Below are positions 21,215 through 32,569 of a stretch of DNA of 64,000 bases, one piece after another. Each line of letters begins with the position of its first letter. Position 1 is the stretch's first letter. Source of the DNA: Rotaria sp. Silwood1 (taxonomy: Eukaryota; Rotifera; Eurotatoria; Philodinida; Philodinidae). The notes under the pieces were generated by a model. The model was not told the DNA's origin. It worked only from the letters and a program-made list of their open reading frames with translations, and did not search any database. The position numbers and the translations under genes were made by a program. Location: positions 1 through 64,000 of the forward strand of contig CAJNOP010000041.1 of the NCBI GenBank assembly GCA_905250075.1. The letters are read 5' to 3'.

Positions 21215-22111
21215 CTAAGATGTAAAAGAATATGCAAATGTATTATTAAAAAATTGAAAAATATTTTTCATAAAAAAATCTCTATTTGATGCATGTGGAG
21301 TATCTTGATGGTGTGTATGAGAGATAAATATATGCAATTTTCCTTGTTCCCATAATGTTCGCATACCAATAAGATTTTCAGTAAATTGTCTTGAATTATT
21401 CCATGTTTCAACTTTTAATGTTTGTGAAGCATAACCAAGAAACCAACCTGATTCTCTTGGTGTTACAATTTCATCAATATCTGAATATGTCATAACAAAT
21501 GCATTTAATTTTAACATATTTATACGATATGTTTCATTAAGTGTTTCACGTTCATTATTTATATCAGGAAGAAAATGACACTGAGATATATATTTATTTA
21601 ATTGTGTTGGATCACGCCAATAATTTGCAATACTGATTCGATCTTGAATTAATTTTTCATATGCATATTTTGTTATTAATTGACGAAATCGAGTTGGAAA
21701 TTTTAGAATATAAGGTATACCGAATACTCCTTGATGAAGACCACTTAATGTTATTAAATTATAAACAGGAAATGAACATCGTTCAACAGCACCTCGTACA
21801 ATAAGACTTCCTTGAGAAAATCCAAGCATATTAAAACCTTGTTGAAGATGAACATCACTACGAATTGTAGTACAAAAATGTTCGACTTGTTTATCTAATG
21901 ACCATAAAAATGAATCTTCAAAACCATTTCCTATTTCAATTGACACAACATAAATTCCAGAAAAAGATGTTCGAAGCCAATCAGCGATTTCATTCATATC
22001 AGAAGCAGGTGCAACGATACCATGCATAAGAACAACTGGTCGATATATTATTGTATAAATTGCACTTGGAAGAACAGTAGTAATAAATATGAGAAAAGCA
22101 GCACGAGACAT
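21215..22111 (-). CDS. Palmitoyl-protein thioesterase family, intronless
   Basis: Predicted lysosomal or secreted alpha/beta hydrolase that removes fatty acyl groups from S-acylated proteins. The 298-residue ORF is complete, with a hydrophobic N-terminus (about residues 1-23) fitting a signal peptide. The nucleophile motif is GFSQGS (Ser at about 99). The acid is probably Asp213 in DEIVTPRESGWF, and the base His is in SHTHHQD (about 265-268). The tract LQQGFNMLGFSQG and HQGVFGIPY resemble PPT1, while IVTPRESGWFLGY is closer to PPT2, so I leave the paralogue open. Length matches the family (about 300). Most neighbours have many introns; this gene has none. Confidence 0.88.
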   Translation of the reverse strand: MSRAAFLIFITTVLPSAIYTIIYRPVVLMHGIVAPASDMNEIADWLRTSFSGIYVVSIEIGNGFEDSFLWSLDKQVEHFCTTIRSDVHLQQGFNMLGFSQGSLIVRGAVERCSFPVYNLITLSGLHQGVFGIPYILKFPTRFRQLITKYAYEKLIQDRISIANYWRDPTQLNKYISQCHFLPDINNERETLNETYRINMLKLNAFVMTYSDIDEIVTPRESGWFLGYASQTLKVETWNNSRQFTENLIGMRTLWEQGKLHIFISHTHHQDTPHASNRDFFMKNIFQFFNNTFAYSFTS

Positions 22112-22574
22112 TTTATGTGATTTTCTATTCTTTGGTTCGAATATAGTAAAAGTACATGTACAGATTCTAGGAAAAGTTATAATAGATGGACATCTGTTTG
22201 CTGTTATACTTATAAAATCATTGAAAAAAGTTTTGATCGCATATTGAAGTTTTATCTATGAGTGATAAAATTTTTATTCAATGTGTTCTTTTTCATTGAA
22301 TCAAAGAAAATGAATGAATGAATTGAAAAAAAGCATGACAAGAAGAAAGGAAAAAAATTGTATTGATGGACATGATATTCAATCGCTAGTGTAATATATT
22401 TGTTACTGAAATTAAAACTTAGGTTTACAAGTGATTGCATAAATGACTTTTAAACGTAATTTTTAATTATTACGACAATGAATTTTTCCAAATTCGACAT
22501 AGATGGCGCAATTTCATGTAAGAAGTTTCCTTGTTTTTTGTTCGGGAATTTGTTAAAATGTATACAATAATGAG

Positions 22575-23480
22575 CAATATGTTTTGGACTATTTCGTATT
22601 CAGTATAGCTCAGAAAGCTGTGTTATTATGAGTGGTTATCGTTAAAAGTTTAGTCAGTATGTATATTATATCTACAGAAAAATTCATTTATGAATGTAGA
22701 GTAATTATTCAACTAGACCCATGACAAGTCGAATAAGTCAACTTTTGTCGATCAAAATGTTTCGAAAGACCATCCACATGAAGTTGTCGTCCTCCATACA
22801 TTTTTTGTTAAAAGTCTCAGCTCTTATAAATAAACAGAGCAGAATACGAGTTACATTATGATAGCTATAACTTTTGTAAAAATAAATGGTCTATGAGGTT
22901 ATACGCCTATTTTACGATAGATCTTAAGCGATATCCATGTGAACTGTTTCTTATTCCTATAATGAGCATTGTTTTTCCATATATCATAGTCGGCAAAATG
23001 TGAAAAGTTGCATATGGTTGTAGATTATTTCAAATTTCAAAAAAAAGACTTTTGATTTTTCAGGATACATTTTCTAACATAGAAATAAATAAAAGTCACA
23101 CTCATTATAGGTATATGAGAAAGAGTTCACATGAATATCGCCTAATAGCTATCATAAAATGGGCACATCACGTAATAGAGAACTGGTTCATAAAAAGTTA
23201 TAGCTATCAGAATGTAGTTTGTGTTCTGCTCTTATTATTTGCATGAGTTCAGACTGTTTAAAAAAATGTTTGAATGACAACAACTGCATCTCAATGGTCG
23301 TTCGAAAAATTTTGACAGACAAAAGTTACCTAGGTCGACTTGCGATGAATCCAGTTGAACAATTACTCAACATTTATAGATAAATTTTATATATAAATAC
23401 TGACTGTACCATTGACGATAAGCACTCATATCAACTCAGCTTTCAAAGAGTGTTATACTTAAAACAAAATCTCCCAAATG
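22575..23480. repeat. Long imperfect palindrome (foldback), centre near 23033
   Basis: The two halves are reverse complements of each other over about 400 bp. Matched pairs include 22725-22732 with 23335-23342 and 22956-22966 with 23101-23111. Both give the same centre, 23033.5, so hundreds of bases align almost without gaps. Identity looks like 70-80 percent by eye. The outermost match is around aaagctg at 22614 and cagcttt near 23438. No spacer loop and no ORF of interest is seen. It could be a foldback element, two inverted repeat copies, or a hairpin-RNA locus. Confidence 0.75.
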
Positions 23481-24548
23481 ATTTTGGGTCGATATAGATA
23501 GTTAAATTAAACGAATTAACAATAAATAAGCAACACCAATAATACACAAGAAAAGATAGCCAATAATAAATAGATTTCTTTAGTTCTTAATTTAATATAA
23601 TTTTTTTCAAATTTTAATATAAAGAATGAATAAATATTGAATAAATGAAAGAGAATTGCGCAAGAAATAAGTAAATGGATTTAAGAGTTTCTAGAAATAA
23701 ATAAATGAAGGCCAATGGAAAAGAACCAAAGAACTAGACAACGAAAGAAGATGAGTATCTGAGCAATGAAATAAAATAGTCGAAAGTAGTAAGAAAAATA
23801 ATTTTTTCATAGTTTGTGGTTTTATTTGTAATATAATACTACAAAAACAATAATATAACAATAACTGATAATGACTAGAAGCAACGCGTTTCGAATGTTT
23901 TCTGCAAGCTATATAAATATCCGTCCCTGAATGCTTATTCTTTTGTATATATATATATATCTCTATTCTCGTCTAATTGGAAATAAACTCTCGACTAGTG
24001 GGAAATGCTATTCTCATCAGATGATATCTTTAGATATTTCTATTGTCTCATGCACTCTCCATTAACTCATCTAGTTGTCTTGCCATTGAGAGCGTCACGA
24101 AAACACTCAACTCAGTTCGTGAAGGAAGCATTGTATAAGGGAAGGATTCACCGAAAGTTTTGACTCAGATCAGAGGAGAAACAAAGAGTGTGGTTAGGTG
24201 GCTTCTGCATACACAGAGACTCATCTACAGTTCAAAGAACACTCAACACACCTATGCAGATTCCTACACTGCATAACCATAGGTAGATCTGCGCCCAAAA
24301 CCAACCTCACCTACACATCTATCTACATCCTCTTGTCATTTACAACCATTTCCGTATTCTATCTACACATGCTCGTGAAAGCAAACCTATTTTTTGTTGA
24401 TGTCATGGGCTTGAAATTGTCAAAATCTTCAAATATCTTGCCATATTTTGATGTTTTCTCTCTAGACAGGTGTCGAATAGTTTTTTTATTTGATCTCGAA
24501 TCCTATATAAAAAATAATCTTTTATTTCGAGGCTAAATAAAAAAAGCA
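23481..24548. other. Intergenic, no gene recognised
   Basis: AT-rich to about 24000, with a short (AT)n run near 23945-23960, then noticeably richer in GC from about 24060 to 24340. The 112-residue ORF at 24198 has no recognisable features and no coding context. I make no gene call. Confidence 0.4.
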
Positions 24549-25440
24549 TCAAGGCTTGTACCAAGTAGGGCGAATTTTCATTTCTGTACTTTTTAACGAG
24601 TAGTTGTAACCTCTAAATGATAACCAATTGACGCCTGCAGCATATATTGTTGGATGATTTCCACGCAAATATTCTCCATTCAAGTTAGAACTATGGCAGT
24701 CATTATACCACCAAGCCCCATTATAGAGTTGTGCACATGATCCAGTGGAAGGATCATTATCTTGATCCTTAGTGGAAAACTGCATGTTATTATGATTACT
24801 TAATGAGTCCCCCGCGTCACCCGTAACATAAGATCCGAGTATCAGTCGATATTTGTCAGCTTCATTCGATATTCGAATAGAATTGTATTCGGCAAATCTC
24901 TTTTGTCCATCGAAATCCTCGAGATCAACTCGCAACTGATATGAATTTTGATTTGTCAAAATTGATAAACGATCATTTCCTAACCAAAATTGTCGTTGTA
25001 GGTCGCCAAAACCTCGTTTATACTCGAGCCATGCTCTATAAAAACTTTCTTGAGGTTTCCAGTCACCTCGTTTTTGGAACACAGTCCATCCACCACCATC
25101 AGTATCCATGTCGCACAACACTTTGATCGGTTTTCCTATTTATAATAACACAGATTATTTATGAAAAGTTTATAAAAACATGTCGAACACCTTGTCTAGG
25201 CCAAATTTCATAGACACCACTTTGAGATGGTTTAGTATGTGAACTATCCTTATTCAAATAGATGGCTGCACAGTCCTCAGGATACTCGCTAAAAGGCAAA
25301 CTATCACTAGTTTGCGTTTTAGCATTTGTCAAAAGCCTTCCAGTCAATCCACGAGCCAAATCCACATTAAGATTATATCCGTATGCCAGTCTATCAGCAG
25401 ACTCGAAGAGCAAGAAGATGGATATCAACAAAATTCGCAT
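24549..25440 (-). CDS. Secreted fibrinogen-related domain (FReD) protein, ficolin/tenascin type
   Basis: Two exons (25440-25191 and 25135-24549, 55-bp intron) give 278 residues. Residues 1 to about 21 form a hydrophobic signal peptide. A short linker follows, then a C-terminal fibrinogen-like domain from about residue 50 to the end. Hallmarks are CDMDTDGGGWTVFQKR, the calcium-site tract DQDNDPSTGSCAQL, GAWWYNDCHSSNLNGEY and the terminal TEMKIRP. Such proteins bind acetylated sugars or surface ligands and often act as invertebrate immune lectins; the ligand here is unknown. No collagen or coiled-coil region precedes the domain, so this is a minimal single-domain protein. Confidence 0.92.
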
Positions 25441-26179
25441 TGTAGATTGATTTTCGAAACAATACGAGTGTTTGAGACGCGACTACATTTGCGCGTTCTC
25501 ATAAATACTACGATTACCTGAGTTACTTCCGATTTAGTCAACACGTTTTATTTGAGACATAGCATGATTTGCATAATGCAAATTTTAGTGAATAACATAT
25601 TTGAAAAGTGCTTGAAAGAATTTTCAGGTTACTTGTTATTCAAAGCATGATTAAAAAAATGCAATTTCTCGATTCAAACGATAAAATATGAGATTTTTAA
25701 TATGTCCTCAAATTTTTGCGTGTGATATTTGATCAATTTTGAGCATAATCACAGCACATCAGTTTTAGTATTTCTAGTCTATCAGAAAAGATACATGACA
25801 TAGAGAACTGATATCTTGACCATATCAACTACAAAAATGAAGTTACATTTCGACAAAAGATACAACTCAATCTGTTGAAACCATCTCGAAATATCAGAAA
25901 AACAAGGCAATCAATTACGTGTATTATCTATTTTGAACACAATTGCATTATTTTTCTCAAAATAAGCAATGTTATTGTTGTAAAATTTTTTTATTAGTAT
26001 ATTATATCAAGCAAAGGATACACACTAAATCACTGTGAAAAGTATTTTTATTGAAGAGCTATAAAGAACACCCATCTAGAATACGAGTATATTTTATTTG
26101 CGAGAGAAAACTTTGCCGGAAAAACAAGAAAAAAACTCATAGTTATAAATTAGACGAACAGCTTGATTTATTTGATTGT
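25441..26179. other. Intergenic, no gene recognised
   Basis: AT-rich spacer between two minus-strand genes. It must hold the promoter of the fibrinogen-domain gene and the 3' end of the four-TM gene, but I see no clear motif. Confidence 0.4.
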
Positions 26180-27522
26180 TCAATGTTTGTTATCATCTAG
26201 TAAATTTGATAATTTATAAGCTAAACGAATAGTGTATCCCTAAAAAAACAAAGATAATTACATCTAAAAAACGTTTTCACATAAAAATGACACTTACCGG
26301 AACAAATGAAACAATGCTGAATATCATCAGATAACTCATCATAACAATAATTGCTGGAATAATACCAATTGCATATTTTTTCAAACATATTGGTATTATG
26401 ATAATAATTAGTATACTTAAATAAGTTAATATCAAATCAACCATAACTAGTTTTGCAAACTATATCAATAACTAAGTAAAATTAATTGATAAGAATAAAA
26501 TAAATAAAACATACTAGACGTAAACCTTTCACATGATATCGATCGACAACAATTAAACCAAAACAAAAACAGATGAAAGATAAAAGTGGCAAGAATTGAA
26601 GAACAATATTGTACGATTCAAATCCTGATATATAACCAAATGCGTATGAATAAATAACACCAATAATGCATATAATAGAAAGAACCTGAAAGTATCAGCA
26701 ATAGAATTTCAAAACAATTTAATCCAAGTAGATATCAGAAGATTTTATTTATTTCACATAAAATTCAACTAAAAGAAATAGACATCGAGTGAATCTTCTC
26801 AGGTGCCAAAAAAGATTTTGAGTTAAACTTTAGTCTACAAGTAGGGCATCGATGGACTAGAGAGAGTTGAAGTGGATATGAGTGCTATTGCGATTTGATT
26901 CAGATATTGACATTTTACTATTATTTCTTGCACAATTATATCCAATGGATCAGTATGTTAACGTAACGACAGTTTTTTTTTATAGATATCCTGTTATGTA
27001 TGGGTATTTTGAAAAATTCATATCTCAGAGATGATTTGTTTGAAAGTTCTGAAACTTTGCAGGCAAGCTTACCTGATTGAAGTCTCAATACGAGCAAAGT
27101 TTCAGATCTAAATTCGAAACTTTGATTCTACCACAAAAGTGGAATCTTGCACGAAAATAGTAGTAAAATGTTGGTATTTCAGTCCAATCACAACTTGTGT
27201 CTATATTCTCTTAGGATTTCTCTAATCTATGCATCGTCTACTTATAGACAAAACTCAAATAAAAACATTTTTAGCATCTGACAAAATTTCCTTGTCAGAA
27301 AATTATTGAATTGGTTGAAGACTTTTTTCTTTTTTTTATGGAACCCAAAATTATTTGATCATTTCTCTAAAAATAACTTACAAATTGCATAAAAATTAAA
27401 CGAAGAAGAGTTATCCGTGTACGATTGATTTCAGCCAACTCAGACATTGGTGAATATTGACATGTAACATCAGAGATAGCAATATTAAATTTCTTATCAT
27501 TAGTTGATGGTTCGTAATGCAT
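26180..27522 (-). CDS. Orphan four-transmembrane protein, four short exons
   Basis: Assembled by splice sites: exons 27522-27382, 26685-26515, 26459-26298 and 26239-26180. Every junction is in phase 0 and flanked by GT and AG, giving 177 residues. The N-terminus (about 1-40) is polar. Four hydrophobic segments follow at about 41-65, 75-97, 107-130 and 133-157, then a short tail ending DDNKH. There is no signal peptide and no cysteine pattern typical of tetraspanins or claudins. I do not recognise the family. Intron 1 is 696 bp and holds a palindromic repeat. Perfect phase across four exons and consistent membrane topology argue that it is real. A possible paralogous terminal exon lies at 30751-30885. 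Confidence 0.7.
26790..27290. repeat. Imperfect palindrome inside intron 1 of the four-TM gene, centre near 27041
   Basis: Arms match in reverse complement, for example acattttacta at 26910-26920 with tagtaaaatgt at 27161-27171, and gtctacaagtag at 26833 with ctacttatagac at 27238-27249. Both give the same centre. A perfect 12-bp inverted pair ctgaaactttgc / gcaaagtttcag (27049-27060, 27094-27105) is nested inside. No coding potential is seen. Confidence 0.65.
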
Positions 27523-28402
27523 AATATGTGTATAAGATTACTGTTATTTCTTGCAAATACTAAATCAGTTAAAATCGAAAAACTAAAACAAAAAGAAAGA
27601 TAAAACAGTTCCTAGACTGAAAAAAGTCGAACAAGCCAATTTATTTTTTCTTACTCTCTATAAAAGAGATTTTTCTTGTGTTGCGCCTATGTTTATCAAA
27701 GATTTTTGAATTATACAAGATATACAATCTACCCATTTTGAAGTGACTCTTATTCTTCAATTACTTTTTTGTGTACTCTGTACAACAGAAAAGAAAAAAA
27801 AGAATTTTACAGTCGTATGTACTGAATTAAATTCCGTCGCAAATGGTCATACTTATAATAGGAAGTGTATTTCATTTAAATCATTGTAGTTTAGAGGTGT
27901 CATAAATACTTCTGTTAAAAAGTTCTAATTTAATTTAATTTATGCGCTCGACGTAATATAAAAACTATCACGATGTTTATAATTAACTCATTCTATTTAT
28001 CATTCACAAAACTTTATAGTCTGTTCTCATGTATGGCATGTTCAAGATAAACTCCATAGGAGCTAAAATTTGTATCAGAACTCTATCGTGGGAATCACGT
28101 CATACTTTATGTTGGATGAACTAGAAATAAGTTACCAAAGCTCTTTTCATTTGGAATATAAATTTATAAATATTTAGTGTTCTTTTTCAGTTTGGTTATC
28201 TTGAGGATGTAAAAGCGCCGTATTGTCAACTTTTCTTTTTTTATGTGACGAGAAAAATGATTGTAAAAGCTTTGTGCCGTTTGTAACACGTCTAACGAAT
28301 ATTTTTTTAATCGTAGTCATGACTGCTTGGATAAATATTGACCTTAAATCTCAACGCAAACAGAAAAGAGCAAAATATTTGTTCCAGAGAAATATGCTGA
28401 AG
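27523..28402. other. Intergenic, no gene recognised
   Basis: AT-rich sequence upstream of the four-TM gene. The ORFs here are short and overlap the neighbouring foldback element. Nothing supportable. Confidence 0.4.
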
Positions 28403-28895
28403 GTTATAGATATCTAATATATATAAGTAAATGAACGACTTTGAAATATAAAACTTTTTATTTTTTTTTTTAACAGCAGCGAAAATTTTTGTAATTGACA
28501 ATATCAGCCAAGAAAGACTATCGAAAATGACAGAATTTACTTTTGCAGAAAACTGCAAAAGTAAATTCTCTATAGACTATCTTTATGATAGAATTCACTG
28601 ACATTGTGCAATTACATCGGCACTATTACATAGTGACATATATACCACGACCATTGAATGTTTTTTGTTCTTCGTATAGTATACATATAGGCTGTTTATA
28701 ACTAGCAAACTATTGTTTCTACTATATGATGACATCATTATACATTCTTTTCTTTTCATCTTCCATCTATACGAGATAAATCGAAAATAGCTTGCAACAG
28801 TGAATTCTGTCATTTTCGATAGCCTTTCTTGGCTGATATTGTCAATTACAAAAATTTTCGCTGCAGTTAAAAAAAATAAAAAGTTATAGATATCT
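28403..28895. mobile_element. Foldback element with about 85-bp inverted arms and nested hairpin
   Basis: Arms 28452-28538 and 28802-28886 are near-identical inverted copies sharing gcgaaaatttttgtaattg and acaatatcagccaagaaag. Just inside the left arm lies a perfect 16-bp stem (gaatttacttttgcag) with an aaaa loop. The 13-bp word gttatagatatct occurs in direct orientation at 28403-28415 and 28883-28895, bracketing the structure. It may be a target-site duplication, although the left arm begins about 36 bp inside it. No ORF. Superfamily unknown. Confidence 0.7.
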
Positions 28896-29129
28896 GCTTT
28901 AAATTTTCTTGATTTAATTGAATCACAAATTACTTGCTTAAATACTTGTTAAATTATACAGAATACGTTAAAATATGTTTTAAGTAGAAAGCGCTGTGAT
29001 TTCAAATTGCATAAACAATAAATTTTATGTCAAATGAAAGCTCGTTAAAAGTGGAATTGATAAATGCAAGTGATAATCTATACAATGACTATGCTCTCTA
29101 GAATTATGAAATGTTTTAAATTTGTAAGA

Positions 29130-29490
29130 ATATTGTTTGTTACTTCTATCAGTAGTCCAACACTAAAAGTATAATAAGATGTTCTAAATATTAGTTTATC
29201 TGTCAGACTTTGTAACGTACTCTTTACTGATTATTCAAGCGTGAAACTTTGTTAAACTTGTAGCAAGTATGATGAGGTCAAAGTTGAAAACACGCATGAT
29301 CTTCAATATCTTAATGCTAGAGAAACGATGTTTTCAAGTTCTTTGACTTTGATATTGTTATGTTTGCCTTAGATTTAACGAACGTTTTACATAAATAATT
29401 AGTGAGGAGAATCGTAAAACGCCTGATGATGCAATAATTTTCAGAGTGCCTTGTGCTTTTGGGTTGATTATTGTTAATTGATCGATAATG
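29130..29490. repeat. Diverged palindrome, centre near 29315
   Basis: The two halves are related in reverse complement. Clearest tracts are gtcaaagttgaaaaca at about 29278 against tgttttcaagttctttgac near 29332-29350, gttaaacttgtagcaa against its partner in the right half, and the outer tract around ctaaatattag. Identity is lower than in the other palindromes and small gaps are needed. The limits are approximate. Confidence 0.5.
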
Positions 29491-30690
29491 AATGTCGATA
29501 TTTTACTTTCCAAACAGTCATTATATTATATATATGCGAATGATAAAGAAAAAGCCTTAACTGCTTAGAAAGCAACATGAATAAAAGAGAAAAGACTTGA
29601 AGAGGAAGAAAAAGAAGCACTGAAAGTATTATTAAATATATGTGAACTATACCATAACAAATATGAATAAGTATAGCTGGATAAAATCGATTTTCATGTG
29701 AATTATTAATGATTACATCACATTAACATATCAAATCGTGATTTCATCATACGAAAAATAATTATTCTTTATATCAACATTATTAATATCGATTTGCATT
29801 TGGAAGATTAGTAAAAACTAGTCTTATCAATAGGTCGGAAAGATATTTCATTTTCATAAAATACAACTGCATAATGATGCTTAACATATTCCACTTAAAT
29901 AAAATAAATATTTATTAGTAAAACCAACAGTATATTATTATTCTTTCCTATGGTCTGAATAAAACAATAACAATATTTCTTTAGAGAAAAAAAAGAATAT
30001 TTTTATCATGCAACAACTATTGTCCATTTATTAATACTAACAATCGAATCTCTTCAGCTGAAAAAAATACTTTTCAAACGAGACTTGTATCATTATTAGG
30101 TAGAATGAACTGACACTAAGCATAATCTATCAGTGCTGCCAGTAGACTGATTACTGTTTCTCATTTTACGAATATATTTGGTTGCCAAGAGAGAATAGTA
30201 AGGGATGTACCAGACGTTTCGAAGTTCTTTAAAAATGAACTATTCTTGTATTGAGCAAAAGCAAACTCTGAAATTTTAGCGAGTCTAAGTACTTAATTCC
30301 TATACTGAATAATTACAATGTTTAGATCTTTGGTTTTTAAAACAAATGAGATGTCGTAAGAGTATTATCAAGTAGTCTTTTTACAACTAGCGAGATGTTC
30401 TTAATTCTTTTTTATTAAATAATATTAGTTTTGAAAATACAAAGAAAACTATATTTCATGATGAATACGTGATAATTTGACCATCCTCCTGATTTGTTGT
30501 AGGGTGTGGATATAGCGAAGTAAGATTCACATCTACAGTCGTCATTTCAATATTGGATTAAATCGATTTTCTTTTGATAAAATAAAATATTTTCTTTCTT
30601 TCTTTATTCATTTCTTTATTTCATTATTTATTTCTGTACTTATTTTTCTTTTCTTTTAATTTTTTTCTTTATTGTACATCATTAACGTCG
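29491..30690. other. Intergenic, no gene recognised
   Basis: AT-rich, with T/C-rich low-complexity sequence near 30580-30680. No coding signal seen. Confidence 0.4.
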
Positions 30691-30750
30691 ATCTCCTTCC
30701 CCACGATGAGGCCGATGGAGCTGGTGTGGCGGTGGTGGTGCTGGATTTTG

Positions 30751-30885
30751 TTATTGAGGTAGTGGATGTTGTAGAGGGGCATGTCCTTGCGTTACCATCA
30801 TTAATTCAGAAATATACCTCGTCAAAGAATCATAAAACAGCTTCACAGTGAAACTAAAGATGCAACCAAGGATGACGAAAATCAT
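30751..30885 (-). pseudogene. Possible terminal exon or relic of a membrane protein related to the four-TM orphan
   Basis: After an acceptor-like tgttctag, an open frame starts with MIFVILGCIFSF, continues TVKLFYDSLTRYISE and stops at TAA. The hydrophobic segment followed by this tail resembles the end of the 177-residue four-TM protein (MIFSIVSF then TIRLAYKLSNLL). A short hydrophobic exon may precede it at about 30943-30990. The frame stays open beyond the stop as a Pro- and His-rich tract to about 30688. No start or full set of upstream exons was found, so it may be a broken copy. Confidence 0.3.
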
Positions 30886-31233
30886 CTAGAACACATACAA
30901 AGTTATAAGTGATTTATTTCATGATAGACACACATGACCGAGACTAGAATAAATAGAGCGCACATGATCGCTATTTCGAAACGTTTCCTCTATACTAAAT
31001 GAACGACTCAGTAACGTGTCATTCAATATAATAATTGTTTTCTGATCTTCATCGTGAAAACGAATATAAATAACAAACGTTTGAAAAATTCATATCAATC
31101 AATAAAGAAATTTTCGCTCATCTTAGAAAACCTGTTATCACGGATAATATCGACAAATAATATGTATGTAGTTTACTTAAAAAAAAAAGAAAAACATAAA
31201 TGTTTGTGCTTATTTCTTCTTTTATCAATTTCA

Positions 31234-32560
31234 GAAAATGCTGTCATCACCAGTGTATTATTATCAATTCAATCCATCTAAATATTAACATTCATTTTCA
31301 TCTCATTTAATCTATCTCTTTTCATTATTTAATGAATATGATTATCCAGCTGCTGAACATTTTAGAATATTAACATATGTTGTTGATACGATTGTACGAG
31401 CAAGTGAAATAACTTATTAGAGTTACAGATTTTGATTTTATTTTGTTATAACAAAAAAAAAGGAACATTTCAAGTAACAAGTTAAAAACGATCAATTATT
31501 TGTCATATGGTAAAAATGTATCCATTGAGTTTACTCATAATTGATCTATTGATATCAAACAAAGGGACTTATCAATAAATAGTTTATCGATGAATGAACA
31601 TAGAATTACATATGATTATACAAATGAAATTAATGATCTAAATATGAATCGAATTCGTTTGAATGGAAATATTATTAGATCATTACAAAAAAATTCTATT
31701 CGAATTTTACGTTACTTTTGGTTGAATTAACATATTTTCGTAAAATTAAACAAATTTATTTTTTCGATTCTAGATTCTTCTGTCGTTTATCATCTGATGC
31801 ATTAAAAACTATTCAGAAATGTGTTATGACATTAAAAGGCGCAAAAATATTTCTTATTGTCCGTTAGATTAAATAAATATAGTAAGTATAATCATAGATG
31901 TTTCTGGTGAAAAGATTTGGTTTGAATTAAAGCTTATTCTTTGTAATAGGTTTGCTGAACATATAATGAAAACAATTTTTGAATAGGTGCGCATGAAGGT
32001 TTTGTTTCTTCTAATTTATTCTAATCTTCTATTTTTCTTTAAAAAGGTTTACTTGAATCATCTGTAGAAATGTTTGAATTAGAAAATCGATAGTTAAGTT
32101 GTATGAATCATCAACTAGGTCCCATGACATCACTTGTTACACTTTTCAATGACCAAGAAGAGGTAAACAAAATAAACCAGAAAGGAACAATTGTAAAAAG
32201 AAATAGTTTACTTTCATTTTGTCAGATAAATTTTTTTAAAACATATAAAATCTTCATCAAGTCATAAAAATCTTGATCATTTTTTATTGATTCATATGAA
32301 GAATTTATTATTCATAGTTATCGAAATCAAAAAAAATATTCGACATCCATATATTATGGAATTACTTAAATATCAAGGTTATATTTATCTTATTAATGAA
32401 ATAAAACAATGATCAATACCCAAATTTCCTATAGATACCTGAAATCTTCAACAAAATACTTTGATCTCTACTAGAAGTTTTTCATATTTTCTACGACATT
32501 TGAAAGAAAAATGGGAATTAAGTCAATTTAAAATGACAAAAGAACTTATTAAATATGGAT
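31234..32560 (+). pseudogene. Decayed coding sequence, unidentified
   Basis: Several plus-strand stretches look like former exons separated by intron-like spacers, but stops and frame changes interrupt them. Examples are NEYDYPAAEHFRILTYVVD near 31330, NEHRITYDYTNEINDLNMN near 31595, FFDSRFFCRLSSDALKTIQ near 31765 and IRHPYIMELLKYQGYIYL near 32340. I could not assign a family. Codon-like texture differs from the surrounding desert. It could also be several unrelated fragments. Confidence 0.35.
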
Positions 32561-32569
32561 TTTCATCAT

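Noticed and set aside
24198..24536. 112-residue ORF in a GC-richer stretch
   Set aside because: No recognisable domain, no splice context, no homology I can name.
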